DNA of 44,996 bases, taken from NCBI GenBank assembly GCA_014800945.1, contig JAAVFD010000002.1, positions 1 to 44,996 of the forward strand, in the 5' to 3' direction. This stretch comes from Barnesiella sp. (GTDB taxonomy: Bacteria > Bacteroidota > Bacteroidia > Bacteroidales > Muribaculaceae). The translations under genes were made by a program, and so were the position numbers. The notes below the pieces were generated by a model. That model was not told the DNA's origin. It saw only the letters and a list, made by a program, of their open reading frames with translations, and ran no database searches. Positions within the stretch are counted from its first letter, which is position 1. The number at the start of each line of letters is the position of its first letter. Shown here one piece after another: positions 29,376 to 36,146 of this stretch.

Positions 29376-30574
29376 TGGAGCATATCTTTTTGTAGTTTAA
29401 ACATCCTCCGTAGTGGATTATTAGGGTGCAAAATTCTATCAAGAACCTCGTATGCTTCATTTACTTTCTTTACATCCTCAGAATCTAGACCGGTATTGAA
29501 TTCATCAACCCATTTGTTGTATAGCTCTGAATTTATGTCTGATTCTAGTCCCATAGTGTCTCTTAGGATCTCCTCTACAGTCCATCCAACGTAATTATTC
29601 CTATCAGATTTCCTGACTTGAACTTGACCATCCTCATTGCGTGTCAGTAAATAGAGATTAATGTTTTGCATAGATTGTACAACCAAAGGACTGTGAGTCG
29701 TAACTATAAACTGAACATTAGGAAAGGCTTCTGATAAATATGATATTATTTCTCTTTGCCATTTGGGATGCAAATGGAGGTCAATTTCATCAACCAACAC
29801 TACCGCTGAACCGTGAAGCGGATTCTCTGCCTCCGGGTAAGTATCAAATAATCGTTTGCATAGATCTACAACCCATGAGAGCATCGACTGATAACCATAT
29901 CCTAATTCGGTATAACGAAACGCACCATCTTTGGTCTTGAAGAGAACATGATTATGTAATTCATCCGAACTCTCAAAAATAAAGTCCTCAATTTCAGGAA
30001 AAAGATTACCACAAATTAGTTCCTTTATTCGATAAAGACGAGTACCCGCTTTGCTCTGGTCATTTTTATCCGCATAATCAAGTTGCATCAGCCATTCCTC
30101 AAGATTGACGAGTCGTGAATCAGACTTAAATAGAGTGGCGCATGAGTTGGCGTTGTTTTGTGTCAAACTTGTTGATGATGGATAGCGACTTACCCCATAC
30201 CCAATCATTAGGAATGAATTAAGAGCCTTCTGTGGTCTTACCCTTACTTCTGAGCCTGTTGCCCACCAATCATTATTGTCCGATAACAGAACTTTAATAG
30301 AGGTTGTTTTCTGAAATCGTTTTGATGAATTATTGTGATAGAAGTAATACGGAACACACTTTTTTTCAACTTCTTCCTGTGGGGTGATAAACTGAACCGG
30401 TCTCAATTCAGCTAAAGCTTTAAGAAGGCTTGTCTTACCAGTATTATTGTTTCCCATCAAGACTGTCCATTGAATTGGATTTGTATCATTGAACTCATTG
30501 ATAAAATCTATACAGACATTTTCAAAGCAACCATAATCGGTAGCTTGAAAACTTTTCAATTTTAGTCCTTCCAT
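29372..30574 (-). CDS. ptuA: Septu PtuA-like AAA ATPase
   Basis: 400 residues. Walker A is GNNNTGKT (41-48), an ABC-like signature region is LGYGYQSMLSWV (about 225), Walker B is VVLVDEIDLHLHP (about 257-269), and the switch His lies in TTHSP. It starts with LKSFQATDYGCFENV, as OLD-like/SMC-like ATPases do, but has no TOPRIM domain after the ATPase, in line with PtuA, which relies on PtuB for cutting. The gene has its own promoter upstream and is AT-rich next to its neighbours, as expected for a transferred defence module. Confidence 0.87.
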   Translation of the reverse strand: MEGLKLKSFQATDYGCFENVCIDFINEFNDTNPIQWTVLMGNNNTGKTSLLKALAELRPVQFITPQEEVEKKCVPYYFYHNNSSKRFQKTTSIKVLLSDNNDWWATGSEVRVRPQKALNSFLMIGYGVSRYPSSTSLTQNNANSCATLFKSDSRLVNLEEWLMQLDYADKNDQSKAGTRLYRIKELICGNLFPEIEDFIFESSDELHNHVLFKTKDGAFRYTELGYGYQSMLSWVVDLCKRLFDTYPEAENPLHGSAVVLVDEIDLHLHPKWQREIISYLSEAFPNVQFIVTTHSPLVVQSMQNINLYLLTRNEDGQVQVRKSDRNNYVGWTVEEILRDTMGLESDINSELYNKWVDEFNTGLDSEDVKKVNEAYEVLDRILHPNNPLRRMFKLQKDMLQ

Positions 30575-30655
30575 TAGCTTATTAATTAGTCTGTTAAAAT
30601 AGTCCGGCTTGTCGTCTGGTTAATTCTTTAACAACTGATATGTCATTGCTCCCTG

Positions 30656-30687
30656 CAAAGCTACATCAAACAATTAATAATATCAAG
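30656..30687 (-). promoter_or_regulatory. promoter of ptuAB
   Basis: The minus strand shows CTTG (30684-30687), 20 bases, then TAGCTTTG (30656-30663), a full TAnnTTTG match. The leader to ptuA would be about 75 bases. It makes ptuAB independent of the surrounding late genes. Confidence 0.65.
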
Positions 30688-30733
30688 TTTAAGTATGATT
30701 AAATCTCGGGAAAAAAAATAAGTACTCATAATG

Positions 30734-30750
30734 TGATTATAATGTAATCA
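30734..30750. promoter_or_regulatory. inverted repeat in the -33 region of the structural promoter
   Basis: TGATTA (30734-30739) and TAATCA (30745-30750) are perfect inverted copies with a 5-base spacer. They lie where the -33 box of the promoter at 30766 should be, so a bound regulator could block or activate it. Confidence 0.45.
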
Positions 30751-30765
30751 TAATTGTTTTTTTTG

Positions 30766-30773
30766 TATCTTTG
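30766..30773 (+). promoter_or_regulatory. -7 element of the structural operon promoter
   Basis: TATCTTTG matches TAnnTTTG exactly, 32 bases before the scaffold ATG. No good -33 box is present at the usual distance; an inverted repeat is there instead, so an activator or phage sigma-like factor may be needed. Confidence 0.6.
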
Positions 30774-30804
30774 CGGTAAACTAAACAGTAAACAAAAAGG
30801 ACTA

Positions 30805-31473
30805 ATGGAAAAGGAATTATTAGACGCTCTTACAGCCAAATTTCAGGGGGTATCAGCATCTATTCTTGGCAGGATAGCGAAGAAGCTCGCAAAGACTGTA
30901 ACAACCGCTGAACAAGTTAAAACCGCAGTAGAGGGTATAACGCTTCAGCAAGTGATTGAAAGCTACGGTGACAGCCGTTCGACCGAGGCATCAGAGACTG
31001 CACGTAACAATGCGATCAAAGACTACGAAACTCGCTATGGACTGAAAGACGGAGTGAAGATCACAACTTCTGAGGGGGGCGCATCAGCCGCAACCACAAA
31101 CCAAGGCGGAGACGAGACACCTTCTTTGCTTAAGCAGCTCCTTGAGCGCATGGACAAAATGGAAACCTCAAGAACCGCCGAAACCCGAACACAACAACTT
31201 AATGCTGTAATCGGCAAATTACCGGAGCAGATGCGTAAAGCATACGAGCGACTCCCGGTGGATAAGTACACCGATGAAGAGTTCTCCAAGCTACTCGGAG
31301 AAGTCACAACCGAGGTAGAAGGCATTGCTGATGATGCAGCTGCGCAAGGGGGCGTTTTCGGGAAACCTTCCGCCAATAACGGTGGGTCAACCAAGACTGA
31401 ACTATCGGATGCACAGAAAGCTGCAATCTCACGAAGAGAGGGGAGCGTAACAGCCGATGGTCAGCCATTCTAA
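30805..31473 (+). CDS. phage scaffolding protein
   Basis: 222 residues. The start at 30805 has AAAAAGG about 5 bases upstream and is preferred over the codon at 30754, which lies upstream of the promoter. It is hydrophilic, rich in Glu, Lys and Ala, with a long helix/coiled-coil (LLKQLLERMDKMETS) and Gly/Ser-rich linkers, and ends ADGQPF. Position just before decoration and capsid genes and this composition suit a scaffold that is lost during prohead maturation. Confidence 0.75.
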   Translation: MEKELLDALTAKFQGVSASILGRIAKKLAKTVTTAEQVKTAVEGITLQQVIESYGDSRSTEASETARNNAIKDYETRYGLKDGVKITTSEGGASAATTNQGGDETPSLLKQLLERMDKMETSRTAETRTQQLNAVIGKLPEQMRKAYERLPVDKYTDEEFSKLLGEVTTEVEGIADDAAAQGGVFGKPSANNGGSTKTELSDAQKAAISRREGSVTADGQPF

Positions 31474-31497
31474 CTAACCTTTTAATCGTACAAAGTA

Positions 31498-32067
31498 ATG
31501 GCAAAAATGACCGTTAAAAAGAGAAAGGATGATGTGACCCCACGCTATGTCATGCATAAAGTGGCTGACATTCGTGGAGGCGTATCCGTCACAACATCTG
31601 AGCTCGGAGGTAATTATCTCAGAGACGGAGCTATCCTGAGCGCTCCCGTTGAAGGTATTACTCATGTAGTGAAGACTGCGGAAGTAATCGCTGAGGTGAG
31701 TGCAACCGATACAACAATCAAAGTGTCGAAATTCCACAACTTCAAAGTGGGTGATGTTGTGATGGCTAAGGAGGACTCGGTAGCCAGCCCGATCACGAAG
31801 ATTGATGAGAGCAATAAGAAGTATGATGTATTCACTATCAAAGGTGCTATCGGTGCAGTACTCCTCGGTGGAAGCATTGCAGAAGCTAAGGAGGAAACCA
31901 AAGATGCATCCGCTCTCAAATACGAGCCTCAGTCTGTAAATGGCACAGGCTATGAGTTTGACCCCAAATCAAACGTAAGCACTGATGCATGGGTTATCGG
32001 TGTGACCAAAAACAATCCAGTGCCGGGGTTCATCAGCGAAAAGCTCAAAGGAATCATTAACCTTTAA
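31498..32067 (+). CDS. probable head decoration/fibre protein
   Basis: 189 residues, beta-rich, located between scaffold and major capsid genes. It has a basic start (MTVKKRKDD) and a central barrel-like part with KVGDVVMAKEDSVASPITKI, like small phage head-stabilising or virion surface proteins. The call depends mostly on position; no family signature is clear. Confidence 0.6.
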   Translation: MAKMTVKKRKDDVTPRYVMHKVADIRGGVSVTTSELGGNYLRDGAILSAPVEGITHVVKTAEVIAEVSATDTTIKVSKFHNFKVGDVVMAKEDSVASPITKIDESNKKYDVFTIKGAIGAVLLGGSIAEAKEETKDASALKYEPQSVNGTGYEFDPKSNVSTDAWVIGVTKNNPVPGFISEKLKGIINL

Positions 32068-32081
32068 TCAACAAGTAAGTA

Positions 32082-33179
32082 ATGGCAACAGTAACAAATA
32101 CCCTTATTCATGGGCTTAATCAGCAGATGATTGAGACTCGTCTCAACACAATTGATATGAAGCCCTTTCTTTTCGGGACTTATTTCCCAGTGAAGAAGGT
32201 AACCGGATTCAACTGGCAGACCCTGACCAATCAGGTTGCTAAGCGAAATGTGGCAGCCGACCTCCATGCTGATAACGGTACTATTATCCGTAAACGCCGT
32301 CCGGTGTTTGAAAGTGCGAAGGGAGACATCCCTTATATCGCAATTTCACGTGAAATGACACGTGCAGATATGAAACGTTATCAGACTGAGAGAGCACTCG
32401 CTAAAGATGACGATGCAACAGCGCTCGTTGAGTTCTGGGGCGAAGACGTAGATTTCTGTGGCATAGGTGTGCAGTCTGAGCTTGAATACATCGCATGGAC
32501 TCTTCTATCCAATGCCGGTGTGATGAAGTTTACAACAACCACCAATGCGACATACGCCAATGAATTTGATCTTGACTACGATGTTGATGATGAGCAGAAA
32601 GTTACGGCATTGACCGATTGGGGTAACAAAACCTCTGCAGACATCATCGGTGACCTTGTGAAACTCAGAGAACACGCGAAGAAGTACGGACGCAATCCCA
32701 AGTTCGCATTCGTCAATCTCAATGAGCTCTATCGCATCTCATCCGCAGATCAGATTATCAAGAAATGTAGCTCATTCGCGGCTAATGCTCTCGGCATTTC
32801 GGAGACTCCCGACCTTGAGACAATCAACAAGATGCTTGCTAAACAGGCATGGCTTGGTGGATTACAGCTCCGTGTTATAGACGTGGACATCACTCGTGAG
32901 TTTGATGACAAGCCGGACATCACCGGTAATCCATTTGCCGACCACCGCCTCATTCTCTCTGAGACGGACAAACTCGGTTCTACCCAGTACGACATTCTCG
33001 AAGATGAGAATGCAAGCAGTTGCATCCTTCGTGCGGTTCGTTCTCACACTGTTATCAAGAAATATGGCACCATGGAGCCGCAGGGCGAGGTTACCATCGG
33101 AGAAGCTGACGCAATCCCGGTTCTTGATTCTGCGTATCGCAATCTTTATGTCCGTACAGACAAAACCACATGGGACTAA
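32082..33179 (+). CDS. major capsid protein
   Basis: 365 residues. The acidic and beta-rich N-terminal arm (PFLFGTYFPVKKVTGFNWQTL), the ISREMTRADMKRYQ segment and the P-loop-like domain with AKKYGRNPKFAFVNLNELYRI fit the HK97-type capsid proteins related to phage E-like major capsid proteins. It lies after scaffold and decoration genes and before connector genes. No protease gene is seen between portal and capsid, so maturation may use the scaffold alone. Confidence 0.88.
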   Translation: MATVTNTLIHGLNQQMIETRLNTIDMKPFLFGTYFPVKKVTGFNWQTLTNQVAKRNVAADLHADNGTIIRKRRPVFESAKGDIPYIAISREMTRADMKRYQTERALAKDDDATALVEFWGEDVDFCGIGVQSELEYIAWTLLSNAGVMKFTTTTNATYANEFDLDYDVDDEQKVTALTDWGNKTSADIIGDLVKLREHAKKYGRNPKFAFVNLNELYRISSADQIIKKCSSFAANALGISETPDLETINKMLAKQAWLGGLQLRVIDVDITREFDDKPDITGNPFADHRLILSETDKLGSTQYDILEDENASSCILRAVRSHTVIKKYGTMEPQGEVTIGEADAIPVLDSAYRNLYVRTDKTTWD

Positions 33180-33202
33180 TATTTTAACCGAAGACAAACA
33201 TC

Positions 33203-33535
33203 ATGGCAAAAAGCAACCTCGAAGCGTTAAAAGGCATAAATGCCTATCCTATCCCTATGCGAACTCTTGATGAGATTGCTGAGCGTCGTGGAGTAAATCT
33301 AATGGCGACCGCCACACAGGAGAGTCTGAAAAGCAAGGAATATAAACTTGCTAAAGCAGACCTCCTGCTTTGGCTCGCTTTCGCTCCTAACATTTCTCAG
33401 GGCGGACAGAGCTACTCCTTTACCGATGAACAGCGTAACGATATGAAGCGTGAAGCAAGAGGGATATATGCGATCCTTGAACCGGAAGCTAATGCCACGA
33501 CCGTAACTTATGGCTACAAAGGAGACCGTCTATGA
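33203..33535 (+). CDS. head-tail connector protein (gp6-like)
   Basis: 110 residues with a helical layout (LDEIAERRGVN, LKSKEYKLAKADLLLWLAFAPNISQGG). Its place directly after the major capsid gene and before the head-closure-like gene matches the first adaptor of siphophage head-tail joints. In Bacteroidota such proteins are known as DUF6706-like. It overlaps the next start by 4 bases. Confidence 0.7.
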   Translation: MAKSNLEALKGINAYPIPMRTLDEIAERRGVNLMATATQESLKSKEYKLAKADLLLWLAFAPNISQGGQSYSFTDEQRNDMKREARGIYAILEPEANATTVTYGYKGDRL

Positions 33536-33864
33536 TTATCCAAAACGGTACAATCGAATTCAAGAGAAAGTCTTCTGGGAGGATTGATCCGGAAACAGGG
33601 CATCCATCCAAAGCAAAAGATATTGGATGGAGTGCCCCGATTCCTTGTCAATTTATGCCGGTGAGCCGACAGCTTCTTGTTAAGACGCAGGAGGGAGAAC
33701 GCATAACGAAAGCAACCTATACAGTGCTGATAGAGATGCAACCACTTCCGAGTTCGGAACAAATCCGACTGACAGATCAAAATGGGAAGTGTGTCGGAGA
33801 ATTCTCAATGATTGCACCACCGGAAATACTAGAGGCGGTTTGTGAAGTGAAAATTTTAATTTGA
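33532..33864 (+). CDS. head closure-like protein
   Basis: 110 residues, mostly strands (IIQNGTIEFKRK, PIPCQFMPVSRQL, YTVLIEMQPLPSSEQIRLTD). The size, the beta-barrel feel and the position between gp6-like and gp10-like genes match the stopper/closure proteins that seal the head after packaging. Start overlaps the previous stop. Confidence 0.68.
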   Translation: MIIQNGTIEFKRKSSGRIDPETGHPSKAKDIGWSAPIPCQFMPVSRQLLVKTQEGERITKATYTVLIEMQPLPSSEQIRLTDQNGKCVGEFSMIAPPEILEAVCEVKILI

Positions 33865-33868
33865 ATGT

Positions 33869-34309
33869 ATGGGCATCACGCAGAAGACTCCGTCAGCAGA
33901 GATCGATGATTACATAGCACAGCAGGTGGAACGGATAACAAACGCTCTCATCTACAATTTGCAATACATCGGAGAGAGATGCCTGACGGCAGCGCGAGAG
34001 ACAAACTCCTACAAAGACCAAACCGGTAACCTCCGCAGTTCCCTCGGCTATGTTATTGTTTGTGATGGAAAGATAGTATTCCAGAGCAACTTTGAAGTGG
34101 TCAAGAACGGAGGAGAAGGAGCGAAGACTGGGGCGCAATTCGCAAAGGAGATAGTCCGGCAGTTCCCTGAGGGAATCGTCCTCCTCGTGGTAGCCGGAAT
34201 GAATTATGCCTCTTACGTCTCCGCCACCGGAAGAGATGTCCTCGATAGCGCAGAACTTCTTGCAGACAAACTCGTACCGCAATTTTTGAAACAACTCGGT
34301 TTTAACTGA
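33869..34309 (+). CDS. HK97 gp10-like tail component
   Basis: 146 residues. The motif DQTGNLRSSLGY is the hallmark of the HK97 gp10 family, where a T-G-x-L-x-x-S pattern begins the core. A helix before it (IYNLQYIGERCLTAAR) and a final segment with MNYASYVSATGRDVLDSA, the Y-A-x-x-V/Y-x-x-G-R-D/T pattern, complete it. It acts at the head-tail interface in assembly of the tail. Confidence 0.87.
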   Translation: MGITQKTPSAEIDDYIAQQVERITNALIYNLQYIGERCLTAARETNSYKDQTGNLRSSLGYVIVCDGKIVFQSNFEVVKNGGEGAKTGAQFAKEIVRQFPEGIVLLVVAGMNYASYVSATGRDVLDSAELLADKLVPQFLKQLGFN

Positions 34310-34311
34310 CA

Positions 34312-34728
34312 ATGGCAAAGACAGCTAAGCAAATACAAGGTGACGTTTATCGCTTCCTCAAGCACTCCACACTCGCCAAACAAATATCGGGTGAGGTTTA
34401 TCGCAATGGGATGCGTCCACGCGATAGCGAGAAAGAAGATGCAGTCGTAACCTTTACAGCCGGACTGCCAGACCAAATCCAAACAGGAGTCGTGACAATC
34501 AATATCTACGTTCCGGACATAGACTGCGATGATAACGGCACATGGGTGGAGGATGGAGCGAGAACAGAGGAGATAGAAACCCTTGCTCAAGAATGGGTGG
34601 AGAGCCTAACTACAGCTATCTCTAACTACAAGTTCAAGCTATATCAGACCATATACACGGAAGCCGAGCCAGTGATAAATCAGCACTTCACGGTAGTCAA
34701 GCTTAAATACGAATACTTCGGCGAATAA
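34312..34728 (+). CDS. tail terminator/completion-like protein
   Basis: 138 residues. It starts with a helix (AKQIQGDVYRFLKHS) and goes on with strands and a helix (VVTINIYVPDIDC, LAQEWVESLTTAISNYKF), the order found in tail terminators that cap the tail tube. Position between gp10-like and tail tube genes supports this. Confidence 0.7.
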   Translation: MAKTAKQIQGDVYRFLKHSTLAKQISGEVYRNGMRPRDSEKEDAVVTFTAGLPDQIQTGVVTINIYVPDIDCDDNGTWVEDGARTEEIETLAQEWVESLTTAISNYKFKLYQTIYTEAEPVINQHFTVVKLKYEYFGE

Positions 34729-34756
34729 ACTAATTAACAACTTAAACAGAAATAAT

Positions 34757-35287
34757 ATGGCAACAATTTCATGGGGTAAACCCTCAAAATTTGAAACCAC
34801 TCCATCAATTAACGGAGCTCCGGCAAAGGATGCTCAGTGGAAAAGTATTGAGACTCCTAAAGATGGCACTCTTCAAATGAATGTCACCGAGGGCTCGGAG
34901 GTAACAGCACTTGAAGAAGGTGGCGGTCTCGTGGATATACGCTACAATGCCAATACCTATGAGCTTACTTTCGGGGAATTCGTAAAGAAAGGTAAACAGC
35001 CAACCTTTGAAGATAACGACGGTGTAATTGCCGGTGAGCACGCTTTCCGATTCCTCCCGGAAGACCCCGAATGTGAAGGAAGACAGATTGACTGTGCAAT
35101 CGTTCGCGTTGTGGAAACCTTCACTACAGCAGACGGTATCATCAGAACCTACAAGGCAAGAGGCAAGAAGCCAGCTGAGGGTAATACCGTCAAAAAGTAT
35201 GTCAAAGAAGTCCCGACATCTCCGGTCGCCCCTACAGAGCCTGAATCTCCTGAAGAGACCGATGATTCAGGAGAAGATATGGAGTAA
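34757..35287 (+). CDS. major tail tube protein
   Basis: 176 residues, beta-rich. It starts MATISWGKPSKFETT and has ITPKDGTLQMNVTEGSEVTALEEGGGLVDIR-like hairpins (seen as LQMNVTEGSEVTALEEGG), as in tail tube proteins that stack as hexamers. The C-terminus (from about 155) is a Pro/Glu/Asp-rich tail that may project from the tail surface. It precedes the tail chaperones and tape measure, as expected. Confidence 0.82.
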   Translation: MATISWGKPSKFETTPSINGAPAKDAQWKSIETPKDGTLQMNVTEGSEVTALEEGGGLVDIRYNANTYELTFGEFVKKGKQPTFEDNDGVIAGEHAFRFLPEDPECEGRQIDCAIVRVVETFTTADGIIRTYKARGKKPAEGNTVKKYVKEVPTSPVAPTEPESPEETDDSGEDME

Positions 35288-35308
35288 GCTAATTAATACT
35301 CCGTCTTA

Positions 35309-35382
35309 AGCGAGGTAGAGCAGGGGTAGCTCGCTGCGTTCTCCCGACGCAGAGGTCGTGGGTTCAAATCCCACCCTCGTTG
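35309..35382 (+). tRNA. phage tRNA with enlarged anticodon arm (isotype undetermined)
   Basis: The acceptor AGCGAGG pairs with CCTCGTT (one G-T pair), U8 is present, the D arm is GAGC-AGGGGTA-GCTC, and the T arm is GTGGG-TTCAAAT-CCCAC. The anticodon arm is 19 bases: CTGCG and CGCAG enclose the nine-base loop TTCTCCCGA, or with a sixth T-A pair a seven-base loop TCTCCCG that lacks U33. Possible anticodons include TCC, CTC or CCC. Discriminator G73; CCA not encoded. Confidence 0.72.
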
Positions 35383-35403
35383 CAATTAATTAAACCGTTT
35401 GCA

Positions 35404-35934
35404 ATGGAACAGACGATAGAAGCAAAAGTCGCACAGACTATCCTCCAACAGCCGGAGGAGATGACCATAGGCGGCAAGATTTTTCAAATAGCACCTCCGA
35501 GCGTAGCAACCCTAATTCTCGCATCGGAGGTTGTCTCTAATTTACCTCAAGTGCATCTTAATGAAGATAAGTTGATAGAAGAGAGTTTATCGATAGCCAA
35601 AGATTGTCGTTTGTTAGGCGATTTGTTAGCAATTTTAATATTGGGAGCGAAACACATCAACGATTTAGTTGTAAGCCGGCAGAAGCAAAGAAAAAGGCAT
35701 CTATGGGGATTGTTCTACACGACTAAGACAATCGTTAAAACCGAGACCGCCAAAGATGCACTCAGCAGGGAACTACTTGAAAACATAACACCTCGTGAAC
35801 TACATAGCTCAATCGCAAAGATCATCGCAAAAATGCAGATAGGTGATTTTTTCGGGCTTACCACTTTCCTGACCGAGATCAATCTGATTCGTCCGACGAA
35901 AGTGGTAACCGAACCGACAGCATCTGGGCTGTAG
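35404..35934 (+). CDS. tail assembly chaperone G (0-frame product)
   Basis: 176 residues. It lies between tail tube and tape measure genes, starting at ATG 35404 (an upstream in-frame codon would run into the tRNA). It is helical after the first 40 residues. Ribosomes mostly end at TAG 35932-35934; a fraction should shift at T-TTT-TTC (35847-35853) into the -1 frame to make the longer GT-type chaperone. Together G and GT load onto the tape measure protein before the tube forms around it. Confidence 0.85.
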   Translation: MEQTIEAKVAQTILQQPEEMTIGGKIFQIAPPSVATLILASEVVSNLPQVHLNEDKLIEESLSIAKDCRLLGDLLAILILGAKHINDLVVSRQKQRKRHLWGLFYTTKTIVKTETAKDALSRELLENITPRELHSSIAKIIAKMQIGDFFGLTTFLTEINLIRPTKVVTEPTASGL

Positions 35935-36146
35935 TAGCCGGAATCATCAAGGCATTCAATTTCTCCCTTGATTATGTTCTCTACGAACTGAGCTATGCAA
36001 ATATGTTGCTGTATAGCGCATCCTTGCCTACCTACAAGAAACCAAAGGACGGAGAGCATAAAGCGGATGATAAGGTATTTAATGGTGATGACCCTAAGCA
36101 ACAAGCAGAAATAGACAAATTATTTGACGAAAGCAATAGGCAGTAA
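35404..36146 (+). CDS. tail assembly chaperone GT (made by -1 frameshift)
   Basis: Joined reading 35404..35853 and 35853..36146 gives 247 residues. The slippery heptamer is T-TTT-TTC in the correct phase (codons TTT TTC). The -1 frame is closed by a TGA just before the heptamer and open from it to TAA 36144-36146, coding RAYHFPDRDQ, then SIWAVVAGIIKAFNFSLDYV and a Lys/Asp-rich end. An 11-bp stem (35858-35868 with 35898-35908) starts 4 bases after the heptamer. The last TAA overlaps the tape measure start. Confidence 0.85.
35847..35908 (+). promoter_or_regulatory. programmed -1 frameshift signal
   Basis: Slippery T-TTT-TTC at 35847-35853, spacer GGGC, then TTACCACTTTC (35858-35868) pairing perfectly with GAAAGTGGTAA (35898-35908). 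Within the 29-base loop ATCA and TGAT can extend the structure. This is the classical layout of a ribosomal frameshift site. Confidence 0.85.

Noticed and set aside
28638-30574. Retron with PtuAB effectors
   Set aside because: No reverse transcriptase gene is present in or near the pair. A stand-alone Septu system fits better, although the RNA candidate next to it keeps the question partly open.
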